Part shown: positions 47,867 to 57,213 of the stretch, in pieces | Numbering within the stretch: position 1 is the first letter of the stretch | How the letters are laid out: every line of letters begins with the position of its first letter | NCBI GenBank assembly: GCA_019058275.1 | Contig: JAHLVW010000108.1 | Location: 20,919-84,918, forward strand | Length of the DNA: 64,000 bases | Direction: 5' to 3' | Source of the DNA: Candidatus Heimdallarchaeota archaeon | GTDB taxonomy: Archaea; Asgardarchaeota; Heimdallarchaeia; JABLTI01 | Notes under the pieces: model-generated | What the model saw: the letters and a program-made list of their open reading frames with translations, nothing else | Databases searched by the model: none | Told to the model about the DNA's origin: nothing | Program-made: the position numbers and the translations under genes

Positions 47867-49171
47867 ATGAGTGAAAATGAATATGATATTGTTATAGTTG
47901 GATCTGGTTGTGCAGGTCCGGCAGCTGCGAAGAAAGCAGCAGAATTGGGACTGAAAGTGTTACTTCTTGAAAAATCACAAAAACCAGGTGAAAAGAATGT
48001 TTCTGGAACTTGTTTGAATATGGCTGCTTTAGTGGATCCAGATTTACAATATTTAATGAAGGGACCCATTGAACGAGAAATCTATGAAATGCATTCCTAT
48101 ATGATTACTCCAGAACGAACAACAATGTTTCGTGAAACACCTAGCGAAGGAATTATTTTACTCTCTATAAGAAGAGATGTTTTTGATGCATGGCATACTG
48201 ATATGGCAAAGAAAGCAGGAGCAGAAGTAAAACTATCAACTACAGTGATAGACATTATTGAAGAGAATGGCAAAATCAAAGGAGTAGTAACCGATTCAGG
48301 AGACAAATACTACGGAAAAATGGTTATTGATGCAGCAGGAGTAAACTCAATAGTAGGACGAAAAGCAGGATTAATTCCTAAGAGAAAAGGACAGAATATG
48401 ATCCTCTATACAATCCTGAATGTTCATCTAGGAGAAAAACTAGTAGATGAGAGATTCGGTAATTCAATCTACTATTTCTTATCACCAAACGCTATGCACA
48501 AAACATGGGCGTGGGCGTTCCCGAAGAGAGAGGTAGTGACCTTCGGAACAGGAGGGTACATGGACGATGAACTGTTCAAGGATGGAATAACCTCAGTCAA
48601 CGATTACATGCAGAACCTAATAGACTTGCCAGTCATCAAAGAGAAAATAGAAGGTGGGAAAATCGCTTCGTGGGGATTGCACTTGGAATTCGACGAAGCA
48701 ATTGAACGAAGAACAAGGGATGGACTCATACTCACTGGGGAAGCTGGTGGATTCGTCATACCCTTTTTAGGTGAAGGGATGCCTGAGGCGTTTTTCACGG
48801 GAATCTATGCAGCTGAGTCAGCGAAGAAAGCGATAGATGCGAACGATTTCTCAGCCGAGAAACTCGAGGAACACTTCATGGAGAGATACCAAGAAAACAT
48901 CTTTCTACAAGGATTCCGCTACGTAGCAGACTTGAACAAGAAATCAATACTCACCAAAACAGATGAGGAAATAGCAGAAATAATGCAGAACGTCTGTATT
49001 GGTGGAGGATTCATAAGCAATGCTATACACACTCTTTGGATGAAGGGGGCGGAAGAAGACAACATGGATTTCGTACAAGAAGCGAAAGATTTCTACGAGT
49101 TTATCCAACCCTACAGGCAAGTAGGATCAGAGACGATTGAAATCTACAAAAAAATGAGGGCACAAAAATGA
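47867..49171 (+). CDS. FixC-like / geranylgeranyl-reductase-family FAD oxidoreductase
   Basis: 434 residues. FAD-binding start D-I-V-I-V-G-S-G-C-A-G with a normal dinucleotide fold, and the later G-L-I-L-T-G-E-A-G-G near residue 285. With a FixX-type ferredoxin directly downstream (ATGA overlap) it fits the ETF:quinone-oxidoreductase/FixC or GGR group, which reduce quinones or saturate isoprenoid lipid chains. Base composition changes inside the gene: the first 450 bases are AT-rich, the rest distinctly richer in G+C. Confidence 0.8.
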   Translation: MSENEYDIVIVGSGCAGPAAAKKAAELGLKVLLLEKSQKPGEKNVSGTCLNMAALVDPDLQYLMKGPIEREIYEMHSYMITPERTTMFRETPSEGIILLSIRRDVFDAWHTDMAKKAGAEVKLSTTVIDIIEENGKIKGVVTDSGDKYYGKMVIDAAGVNSIVGRKAGLIPKRKGQNMILYTILNVHLGEKLVDERFGNSIYYFLSPNAMHKTWAWAFPKREVVTFGTGGYMDDELFKDGITSVNDYMQNLIDLPVIKEKIEGGKIASWGLHLEFDEAIERRTRDGLILTGEAGGFVIPFLGEGMPEAFFTGIYAAESAKKAIDANDFSAEKLEEHFMERYQENIFLQGFRYVADLNKKSILTKTDEEIAEIMQNVCIGGGFISNAIHTLWMKGAEEDNMDFVQEAKDFYEFIQPYRQVGSETIEIYKKMRAQK

Positions 49172-49428
49172 AGGTAAAAATGGTAGTTGATTATTACTCA
49201 GGTGACACTGGAGAGTTTCTCAGAGTAGATGAGGAGAAGTGCACTGGATGCGGAGACTGTGCGAAGTTTTGCACAAGAAACGTTTGGGTTAAAAAGGGTG
49301 AAATGTATTATCCCAAGAATTTGAAGGATTGTGTAGAGTGTTTTGCTTGTTGGAACATCTGTGACTATGAAGCTGTGATAGCAGAAGAACCGAAAGGGGG
49401 AACTGGCGTTCGATTCGAGTATGGATGA
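49168..49428 (+). CDS. FixX-like ferredoxin
   Basis: 86 residues. Eight Cys in two cluster motifs (C-T-G-C-G-D-C-A-K-F-C and C-V-E-C-F-A-C-W-N-I-C). The C-terminal G-G-T-G-V-R-F-E-Y-G is the FixX/ETF-QO signature. It overlaps the FixC-like gene by four bases and passes electrons to or from it. A truncated second copy of its 3' end lies at 63684-63791. Confidence 0.88.
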   Translation: MKVKMVVDYYSGDTGEFLRVDEEKCTGCGDCAKFCTRNVWVKKGEMYYPKNLKDCVECFACWNICDYEAVIAEEPKGGTGVRFEYG

Positions 49429-49442
49429 AAGGAGATGAAGAA

Positions 49443-49778
49443 ATGGTAACAGATGAGGAAATCGTATCAGAAATGAATATATTGCGAGAAAAGATGACCA
49501 GTGAGAAATTCGCAAAGCATTTTAAAACATGGAACAAGACTATGTAATATTTCTTCAAAGACACAGGTGAGTACTGGTATATTACCTTGAAAAACGGATA
49601 ACCAGAAGAGCCAGTCAAAGGAAAAGTAGAGAAACCAGAGATAAGTTATGAGATGACTACAAGCGATTTCCTTGACTTAATGCAAGGAAAAATCTCTGGC
49701 TTGAAACTGTATAACCAGAAACGATTAAAGATAAAAGCTTCGATGCCTGACATCTTGAAACTGCAAAAATTGAATTAG
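49443..49778 (+). pseudogene. SCP2 sterol-carrier domain protein with two in-frame TAA codons
   Basis: Starts at ATG 49443 with AAGGAGATG upstream. One frame of 112 codons contains TAA at 49545-49547 and 49599-49601. The product otherwise reads as an SCP2 lipid-binding domain: F-F-K-D-T-G-E-Y-W-Y-I, M-T-T-S-D-F-L-D-L-M and G-K-I-S-G-L-K. Gln at both stops would fit the family. It follows FixX by 14 bases, consistent with a lipid-redox operon. A truncated relative lies at 63824. Confidence 0.7.
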
Positions 49779-49933
49779 TAATGATTATTTACCAGAATCT
49801 AATATGCTCTGTTTCTGGTAATTTCTTTTTTCTCAATCTTATGTTTTCTCAAGTAGTTCAAGAATTTCTACCATTTAGATGAGGATAACTACAACGAATT
49901 CGGTATTGAATCAAGAGATGAATTTTCGTTTTA

Positions 49934-50650
49934 TTAATTGCGTTTGTTTATCGTTTTTAAAATAATATCAGCAATACAAGGACGTATTTCTATATTTTCA
50001 GTCCATGCACATACAATTGCTTCTTGTCCTTTCTTAACTATTCTTTCAGCTTCATCGGTTCTTTTAACGCATTCTTCTAACGGTATGTTTTTCGCACAAG
50101 CACTGCACTCATTTTGATACTCGTGTAATAATTCTACTTCTTCAGCTATTGGGTTATCCAAATCGAATGTTGGAATAAATCTCTCAGGTTGAGAATGAGT
50201 ATCAAAAGTATCCAGCTTTTGTTTAGTAATAACCTTTTTCTCTACCTCTTCCTTGATGTAGTTGAATAGTTCAATAGCAACATAAGGTCTAATATCCTCT
50301 TGAACCCAGAGAAGATGTAATTGATTTAAGTCATTCTTGTGAATCAATTCTCGCGCTTTTAAACGTAAATTAGTAACGTCACCAGGAAGAGTTTTGTCCT
50401 TGTGGTTTTCCCAAAGAGAATAGAGGTATGCTTTAGTATCAATTAATTCTTCCTCTTTTTGTACAGATAAATTCAAAGAACTATTTCCCATTAATTGTTT
50501 AATAGTTGGTTCAGTTTTCAATCGTTCATCTTTCTGTTTGAATACAACTTTAGCATTATTAATTTCATTTTCTTCTGGTATAATTGCTAATACCCCTTCC
50601 TTAAATTTAAGAAAAGTCTCAACCGCATCCTCTCGAGATAATTTTCTCAA
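49934..50650 (-). CDS. Cys-motif protein of unknown function, 3' part
   Basis: 238 codons from TTG 50650. The frame stays open further upstream for about 30 codons, including S-C-T-I-C and A-D-L-R-K, and meets the frame of the 50692-51318 ORF by a -1 shift at a run of six T. So this is probably the C-terminal part of one protein of about 460 residues. It has a C-S-A-C motif near residue 183. Lies downstream of the HerA-like ATPase on the same strand. Confidence 0.5.
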   Translation of the reverse strand: MRKLSREDAVETFLKFKEGVLAIIPEENEINNAKVVFKQKDERLKTEPTIKQLMGNSSLNLSVQKEEELIDTKAYLYSLWENHKDKTLPGDVTNLRLKARELIHKNDLNQLHLLWVQEDIRPYVAIELFNYIKEEVEKKVITKQKLDTFDTHSQPERFIPTFDLDNPIAEEVELLHEYQNECSACAKNIPLEECVKRTDEAERIVKKGQEAIVCAWTENIEIRPCIADIILKTINKRN

Positions 50651-50691
50651 ATCAGCAAAAATTCTAAGAAGAGTACAAATTGTGCATGATA

Positions 50692-51318
50692 TTAATACTT
50701 CTTTTTCAGCTTCAGTGATTTTCGAATTTGAAAAAACCTCAAGATTTTAGCTAATTCCTTTCGAATTAATCCAATAGTTTTTGGTGGATCATCTTTCAAG
50801 CAGTGTGGATTTTTCAAATCAATCTCTTCAAACAAATTAATTCTGCGAATGAATAACCGTATTAATTCTGTTGCTACTGCACTATGCACTGTTTGTGAGT
50901 GCAAGAAACATTCTATTGGTTCTTTTATTACTTCATGTCTTATACAGTCCTTATCAAATAATTCTGTCAAGTAGTCATCACACTCATATCTATCATTTCC
51001 AATCCAGACAACTTTTTTTTCATGGTCTGATTTCTCTAACTCGTCTTCCAAAGGAAACTCGTTATGTGGGAACGGTTGAATTTCAATGTCATCTTCAAGT
51101 AACTGCTCATCAAAGAATTCTCCTTTTATCGTTTCCTTCTCTGCTTCTAGTTGTTTCTTGAATAGTTGAATATGGAGAGAACTATACCCTTTCTTTAGGA
51201 GGTAGTAATTCCGAAAAACAACAAGTATAAGTTTAGCATCTAATGGATCAACTTTCCCTTCTTGAATCTCTTCTCCCAACTTTTTACAAAAACCACAATA
51301 GACTAATTGCTGAATCAT
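50692..51318 (-). CDS. Cys-motif protein of unknown function, 5' part
   Basis: 208 codons from ATG 51318. An early Y-C-G-F-C-K-K motif and a long acidic middle. The frame ends in low-quality sequence (Lys-rich) just where the -1 frame becomes a convincing continuation. Either a frameshift mutation, an assembly error in a homopolymer, or programmed shifting. Confidence 0.5.
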   Translation of the reverse strand: MIQQLVYCGFCKKLGEEIQEGKVDPLDAKLILVVFRNYYLLKKGYSSLHIQLFKKQLEAEKETIKGEFFDEQLLEDDIEIQPFPHNEFPLEDELEKSDHEKKVVWIGNDRYECDDYLTELFDKDCIRHEVIKEPIECFLHSQTVHSAVATELIRLFIRRINLFEEIDLKNPHCLKDDPPKTIGLIRKELAKILRFFQIRKSLKLKKKY

Positions 51319-51614
51319 TTTCTTGCCAAATCTTTTCTGACCAGTCCTACCTTTAGGTGTTGTACTTACAAATCTGTAGCGAGAGGTTCATTCATAGTTA
51401 TGAAATGCTTCGCTAAATCTTTACTAAATATGAGATTCTCAGTGGAACCTAAGTGTAGAAAACGATTAAATCCACTGATGTTTTTAGAAATCTGGAGAAT
51501 TTCTTCTTTAAAATGTGTTAATAAACAGGTTTTGAAAGTAGAACGATTACGAATGCAGAGGTTCTGGATGAATGATAGTCTTCAAGGTTCTTTTCGTTCA
51601 AACTTTTCACTCCT
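51319..51614 (-). other. Degenerate coding remnant between ATPase and Cys-motif genes
   Basis: On the minus strand GTG at about 51607, behind GAGG, opens a 30-codon ORF. A second frame then stays open for about 70 codons with protein-like composition (T-H-F-K-E-E-I-L-Q). No complete gene can be read without at least one frame change, so it looks like a decayed gene. Confidence 0.3.
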
Positions 51615-53588
51615 CTAATCTGGTAAGAAATCAGTAAGGTGGAAAACATCATCAAAAGAAGTAGTTTCGTCAGTATCGAAAGGAGAGGAATAATCTAATT
51701 CAGCATCAAATGAGTAAGAACCCTCATCAACTTCTTGATTAAACGTATTTTCATCTTCAAAATAACTTGTTTCACGAATTACTTGCTTAGCTTCTTCAAT
51801 GGGCAGGTACTTTGGGACAAGCTCTGAAAGGTATTTGAGAAAAACGCATGGTGCATCTTCTTTGTTTTCATCGTTCAACTGATTCCAAACATAATCCTTT
51901 AATGTATCTCTTTTGAAGAACATCTGATGGATTTTACTAGTGGTCAATTTTTTGAGTTTGTAACCTACACCAACTTCGAATTTATTATTAATAAAAGCAC
52001 AAAGCTCTCTATCACAGTTCTTTCGACACTCAGCTATGAGTTCCTTTTTAGCTTCCCATTTTCGACCGAAACTTCCTAAAAGATCAGCTCTTGAGATTTC
52101 TTCGAATCTGTATTCATCTCGTAGCTGGTAGTATTGTTCTTCAGTCCAAAAGTAATCCAGTGTTTCTTCGGATGTCATTGCTCTTCTCTTAAACAACCTT
52201 GATTGAAAGAGTATACGATGAGAGAAATTATCCATTTTGAGAAACCCCATGCCTTTCTTATTTAAGTGAGTTTTTTCCTTTCGAAAATCTTCAAAGTTGA
52301 AAATATCGTTTAGTTCCCTTGATTCTGTACCACAATCTACAACAATGCCAGCTTGTCGAAACTTAGTACTCACTTCTTCGGGAATTTGAGTGAGTATCAC
52401 ATTAGCTACACCAAACCCTCGAGAGAGTTTGAACCATGATTCGATTTCATCTTTTTCTGATGCATCGAATTTTCTCCTTGCAGGACTGAAATTATCAGCT
52501 TCTTCAAAAACTGTTACTAACCAGAGAGGTTTATCTTCCCTATCTCTTAGTTCTCTCATGCTGAATTGCTTAATCATAGAAATGATGTAATTGACAATTA
52601 TCTGCGCTGTAACAACATCATTATCCTTAATGAGTTCGCTGAGATCAATAATGACATTTTTCTCCTTCAAGATTGCTGGGTTGAAGTTTGATTTTGACAC
52701 ACTGAAGATATTCCTAAACCAACCAGCAAATAAATCATCAAAACGACTAATGAGTCCCATCCTTGTTTCTTCTACCCACTTTTTGTCTTGGGCTTCTAAC
52801 TCATCTAATTCTTCATTAATATAATCCACCAAATTCCTCATACTTCTAAGCATTTTAGGAAGTTGTAAAACACAATTAATTGCTTTAGATAGAATAGCAT
52901 ACATTCTTGGAGAAAGCTTTCCTTGTTCTTTATTAACTGCATTCAAGAACGCTTGTAATGTATGTTTAAGGAATCGTTTATTATGTTCCTCATTGGGAAA
53001 ATCTAATTGGAAAAGACTTAATCCCAAAGGTGCTTCCTCACTTCCAGGATGATAGACCAGAACATTAGAATGATTAAGAAAGAATCTAATCCATTCATTG
53101 CTTTTAGCGTTAAAAATCAAAGTGGTAATATCATTCGATTTTTGTAGAATCTCATCAACTAATACGTGGGCGAAATTTGTTTTCCCTCGACCAGTTTTAC
53201 CAACAACCAATATTCCTTGTAATGAATCCTCTTCATTCAAATAAAAGGGATAATGCTCATCCCGTAAATTCCTAAACATTCGACCAATATGCCAGTCTCC
53301 AGAAGTTCGAGATAAATTAATATTATAAGATGTGCTTTCAACCAATTCTGCTCCAGGGATAAACTTCTCTTTAATTAACCTAAAGTAGTTTCGACCTGCA
53401 CGAAGAGTACTCATTTTCGTGGGTTTATATGGTTTTACCTTCCTTACTACTTTCCAGAAGTGACTCATTGACCAACCAAACATTTTTTGAAATCTTGAGC
53501 TAAATCTTTCTTCTTCATCTGGATAGATAATTCCGCCTTTTAGCTCAAAGAAAAAACCACTATAATTTCCTTGTATAGAACGACACAA
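51615..53588 (-). CDS. HerA/VirB4-like (DUF87-type) ATPase, main part
   Basis: 657 codons in this frame. Walker A G-K-T-G-R-G-K-T near residue 130, Walker B L-V-T-V-F-E-E-A-D near 360, and a Q-I-P sensor segment place it in the HerA/FtsK superfamily, close to VirB4/TraD-like pumps. The frame stays open upstream of TTG 53588 for about 20 more convincing codons that lie inside the gene at 53609, so the two are probably one protein of about 970 residues split by a -1 shift near 53645. An acidic tail follows. Likely a DNA pump of a conjugative or integrated element. Confidence 0.75.
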   Translation of the reverse strand: MCRSIQGNYSGFFFELKGGIIYPDEEERFSSRFQKMFGWSMSHFWKVVRKVKPYKPTKMSTLRAGRNYFRLIKEKFIPGAELVESTSYNINLSRTSGDWHIGRMFRNLRDEHYPFYLNEEDSLQGILVVGKTGRGKTNFAHVLVDEILQKSNDITTLIFNAKSNEWIRFFLNHSNVLVYHPGSEEAPLGLSLFQLDFPNEEHNKRFLKHTLQAFLNAVNKEQGKLSPRMYAILSKAINCVLQLPKMLRSMRNLVDYINEELDELEAQDKKWVEETRMGLISRFDDLFAGWFRNIFSVSKSNFNPAILKEKNVIIDLSELIKDNDVVTAQIIVNYIISMIKQFSMRELRDREDKPLWLVTVFEEADNFSPARRKFDASEKDEIESWFKLSRGFGVANVILTQIPEEVSTKFRQAGIVVDCGTESRELNDIFNFEDFRKEKTHLNKKGMGFLKMDNFSHRILFQSRLFKRRAMTSEETLDYFWTEEQYYQLRDEYRFEEISRADLLGSFGRKWEAKKELIAECRKNCDRELCAFINNKFEVGVGYKLKKLTTSKIHQMFFKRDTLKDYVWNQLNDENKEDAPCVFLKYLSELVPKYLPIEEAKQVIRETSYFEDENTFNQEVDEGSYSFDAELDYSSPFDTDETTSFDDVFHLTDFLPD

Positions 53589-53608
53589 ACGTTCAAGGGT
53601 TCTCCTAA

Positions 53609-54532
53609 CTATCTGTTTCTTATTACCTCTAATAGCAATAACAAATGATTGGTGAACAGCTCACACCGTTCCATCTCTTCTTTATGATTGAATTCTGCTT
53701 CACTTCTTTTTGCTTTTGCAATATTTTTGGGATTTTTATTTGGCATAATATAATCAATTTCTCTTTGCTTCTTATAAAATAGACGTATTAAACCAAAACC
53801 AATTATTAACACTACGATAAAAACGATAAGATAATAATAAAATTGCATATCAAGCATTAAGCTTTTCAGTGTTTGTCCACCACGCCACACCCAAGGTAGA
53901 AAATCAATTGGAACAACATTTTTTCTTGGTATGTATGCAATGATTTTCCAAGTTAAAAACCATCCAAATGAAAATTCAATTCCAAACCAAATACTTACTA
54001 TTAGAAAGATAATAAAATTTTGATTAGTATTCCAATCTCTTAATCTTAAGGAATCAATTAAACCATTTTGTTTTTGTATAGTTGAAATAATATAGCCTGA
54101 ACACCCTTTTGGTATTGTTCTTCGAGATATATCTATAGCATTATCAAATGAGATTTTTGGATCATATTGATTCTCTTCGTCTGTTTCTGTATGACTTTTG
54201 TTCTTTGAAGGGACAGCTTGAAAAACGACAGCTCCTTCATACAAATATTTCTCCTTATTTATGTCCAATTCTTTTTGTTGAACTAACTCACAATCCAGTA
54301 AATCTTGTAACCCATCAAAAGTAAATTCTCCTTCTTCTAATGTTTTATTCTTTCCTATGAGATACTGCCCTTGTATCTCTTTATCCTTAATCTCTGTGAG
54401 ATAACAGATACTTTCAAAATTTTTGTAAGAGTAATCAATAAATGACTCATTGTATTTTTGTAAGTTATCAGGTATTCTTTTAATTTTTCTAATGGAAATC
54501 TTATCTTGAGTATCTGCTCTGAAAAGTGCCAT
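53609..54532 (-). CDS. N-terminal membrane part of the HerA/VirB4-like ATPase
   Basis: 307 codons. A soluble N-terminal domain of about 165 residues is followed by two membrane helices (about 172-200 and 232-255), then a charged stretch. Its last codons run in a different frame over sequence that makes better sense as the ATPase N-terminus. This TM-plus-HerA layout is known for archaeal DNA-transfer ATPases such as CedB-like proteins. Confidence 0.6.
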   Translation of the reverse strand: MALFRADTQDKISIRKIKRIPDNLQKYNESFIDYSYKNFESICYLTEIKDKEIQGQYLIGKNKTLEEGEFTFDGLQDLLDCELVQQKELDINKEKYLYEGAVVFQAVPSKNKSHTETDEENQYDPKISFDNAIDISRRTIPKGCSGYIISTIQKQNGLIDSLRLRDWNTNQNFIIFLIVSIWFGIEFSFGWFLTWKIIAYIPRKNVVPIDFLPWVWRGGQTLKSLMLDMQFYYYLIVFIVVLIIGFGLIRLFYKKQREIDYIMPNKNPKNIAKAKRSEAEFNHKEEMERCELFTNHLLLLLEVIRNR

Positions 54533-54739
54533 TTTGGTAACCTTAGAAGTGATTTTTGTCTTTACAAAATACTATTCTCCTCGAGAGTTAAAAACACCAC
54601 AAAAAAAATTTTGGTAAATTAATTAGCATAATAGTATAATGTAATTGCTAAACTTTCTGACAAAATACCAAAACTTTTAAAAATTTTAATTACATATATT
54701 TTACTGAAATAAATAGCATTTTTAAGGAGGAGGGTAAGT

Positions 54740-56338
54740 ATGAATAAGAAAATTCACTTAGCTATTATTATATTTCTATCATTGATTATTGTCTCATCTA
54801 CAATTCTGCTAATAAATTATAGGGAAATTTATCGGTCTGATTATCTTTTGGATAAGAAAGTGCCGGGAATTGTTAAAGGGACAGCGAGAATGGTTGATAC
54901 TGAAGCATACTTTACTAAGTATGAACTTCAAAAAAGCTCTATCAAACTTGATTTAGTATGTAATAACTCGAATAATCTGCGAATCTCTGTTGGGTATAAG
55001 AACCCTACAGAAGCATTATCAATAGCAGAGGATCCAATTAAGGAGCTATTGATTTGGTCAGGTGAGGACATTTATCCAAAGTTTAGTTTTGATTATAAAT
55101 TGCAGGAAGAATCATTAACAAGTGATTTGAAAAGAATTACTAAAGAATGGAACTTACTCGATTTAGGTTTTAATTCAGATGAGTATGTCAAAGCTGATGA
55201 ACGTATCTGGTTTCTAAGAATAAAGGATATTAGTGGGGGACCATATGGTTATGAGAAAAATGTATCAGTTGAAGTAAATGGTTCACAATACTCTATACCA
55301 GAGTTCATCCCTAATATCCATTATATCGAGGAATTCAAGTTAGTTTTTAACAAACTGATTTTTGAAACAATGCTTTATCCATTCTTCGATGGGAGTAGAG
55401 AAATAGTAGTTCCAATTCGTGGGGTTAATCATGAATTGGCTATAGAAGATGAAAAAACTAATACCAAGATAAAAGGTATGACTGCTAATGGTTCTTGGTC
55501 AACAACAACTACTCCATATGATCTTGGAGGTAATTATTGGGTCATAGTTTTTGGCACAGGTGAGTATCTTTGGCAATCAGGAAGTGATGATCTTCTATAT
55601 CCACCAATGGAATGCCGAAGCTTCATTCTCGGATGTGCAAGACCTTCAACTCCTAATGAATACGAAGCGGGAATCTTAGATTATGGCTGGCGTGTCGCTT
55701 ATTGCATGGATGGTAGTTCAGATCAAACGGATATTGCAACATGTAGTCAAACAGATGATAATTATTTTGAAAGTATGTTCGATTATGCAGATACTAAATT
55801 AGGATTTTTCGGAAGACTAATTGTCTTTGTAGCTGCCCATGGTAGAGCACCATATGGGGATCATATCACAATTACTGGTAATACCAGATTTTGGGGTTCC
55901 TATTACAGCAATGTCATAAAGCTTAGTGAATACGAAAACAAAGTAGATGCAAATACAAATGAGGGAACTCATGTTTTCTTATGGGTTAGTGCTTGCCATG
56001 GAGATGGCTTGGACAGCTTTAGTTCTGGTGATCACAATGATTGTCTGGAAAGTTGGTCATTTCGACCTAAACATGAGGGAACACCTTCTAATGGATATGC
56101 TACTGATGATACATATGAGACTTTTTGTTGGTTGTATTCAATGGATGCATACTATAATGTGATTCCCAGATCTGAGTGTGCTTTCTTTTTCTTAGGAGCA
56201 GCAGAGGGACCATATGAGACCACAGTAACAGAAATTGGACCAGATGCACAATCATATTACAACAATCATTTTGATTCAACTATGTATATACAATGCATTT
56301 GGGGCAGTCATATATTCTATATAGATTGGGGGTATTGA
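54740..56338 (+). CDS. Secreted or anchored caspase/legumain-like (clan CD) cysteine protease
   Basis: 532 residues. An N-terminal signal/anchor helix (about 6-26) precedes an Asn-rich extracellular domain of about 250 residues. The C-terminal region has the clan CD dyad: hydrophobic strand then A-A-H-G (His 367) and hydrophobic strand then V-S-A-C-H-G (Cys 419). That order and spacing fit C13/C14/C25-type peptidases. AAGGAGGAGGG precedes the ATG. Its target is unknown; the position inside the island leaves a defence, processing or cell-surface role open. Confidence 0.65.
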   Translation: MNKKIHLAIIIFLSLIIVSSTILLINYREIYRSDYLLDKKVPGIVKGTARMVDTEAYFTKYELQKSSIKLDLVCNNSNNLRISVGYKNPTEALSIAEDPIKELLIWSGEDIYPKFSFDYKLQEESLTSDLKRITKEWNLLDLGFNSDEYVKADERIWFLRIKDISGGPYGYEKNVSVEVNGSQYSIPEFIPNIHYIEEFKLVFNKLIFETMLYPFFDGSREIVVPIRGVNHELAIEDEKTNTKIKGMTANGSWSTTTTPYDLGGNYWVIVFGTGEYLWQSGSDDLLYPPMECRSFILGCARPSTPNEYEAGILDYGWRVAYCMDGSSDQTDIATCSQTDDNYFESMFDYADTKLGFFGRLIVFVAAHGRAPYGDHITITGNTRFWGSYYSNVIKLSEYENKVDANTNEGTHVFLWVSACHGDGLDSFSSGDHNDCLESWSFRPKHEGTPSNGYATDDTYETFCWLYSMDAYYNVIPRSECAFFFLGAAEGPYETTVTEIGPDAQSYYNNHFDSTMYIQCIWGSHIFYIDWGY

Positions 56339-56380
56339 ATAATATCCCCAATTTGAAATATGAATTGGATGTGAGACTAA

Positions 56381-56725
56381 TTGGAAACAACATTAAACGA
56401 GCAAAAAAAGGAAGAAATTCCTCCAAAATCAAAAAAATTTCAAACAAGTTCAGTATTTGTACGAACCTCTTTTATTATAGGAATAATAACAGTAGCACTT
56501 TCAATAGCATATATGGGAACTTCTGGATTTTTACTACATTTTGGAGCTTTACCTTTAAACATAATTTGTAGCTTTACATTAGCTTTAGCACTTTCTGGTG
56601 TCATTTTAGGAAGTATATCATTACGTACAAATAGAAACATCTATGCCATCATAGGGATTGTAATAAATATAGTTATTATTGGTGTACAAATTCTATTTTT
56701 AGTTGTTGGAAACAATGTTGCTTAA
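56381..56725 (+). CDS. Three-helix membrane protein of unknown function
   Basis: 114 residues from TTG 56381; a polar Lys-rich start, then hydrophobic helices at about 28-48, 52-78 and 85-110. Follows the protease gene by 42 bases, so may be co-transcribed. Resembles DUF4190-type small membrane proteins only in general layout. Confidence 0.5.
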   Translation: METTLNEQKKEEIPPKSKKFQTSSVFVRTSFIIGIITVALSIAYMGTSGFLLHFGALPLNIICSFTLALALSGVILGSISLRTNRNIYAIIGIVINIVIIGVQILFLVVGNNVA

Positions 56726-56811
56726 AACAAGTTAAATGCCAAAATTCTGTTCATCTTTTTTTAGCTCTTTTTAAACCAAATTCTCTTAGGTGTTAGCTGA
56801 GATGATAGCAG

Positions 56812-57213
56812 ATGCGAGGAAAAACACTCCTAATGATATTTATTGTGTCATTATCTTTATTAGTAAGATTTAGTAATCAACATTTAGCTGAGGTTAAAAG
56901 TCAAGCTATAGGTATTTCACTCGAATGGTCTTTTGAAACCGAATTAGGTGTATCAACTACTCCAAACATTATTGATATTGACAATGATGGTCAATTAGAA
57001 ATCATTTTTGGATCAGATGAGGGGATTTTGTACTGTCTTGACATTAACGGTAATAAATTATGGAATTTTACTACTGATAGATGCCTCTATTCTTCTCCAA
57101 CTATTGCTGACCTTGATAATAATGGGTTTTTTGAAATTGTTATAGGTTCTTATGATGAATATGTCTATTGTATAAATCATGATGCCTTTTCGATTCAAAA
57201 AAAGAGTATATAA
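56812..57213 (+). pseudogene. Truncated secreted FG-GAP/PQQ-like beta-propeller protein
   Basis: 133 codons. A signal peptide (about 1-20) is followed by two blades with the D-I-D-N-D-G-Q-L-E-I-I-F-G-S-D calcium/FG-GAP pattern. The propeller should have several more blades, but coherent sequence ends at about 57175, where the TIR-like ORF begins in another frame. The last ten codons look random. So the gene appears to be cut by a recombination junction. Confidence 0.65.
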
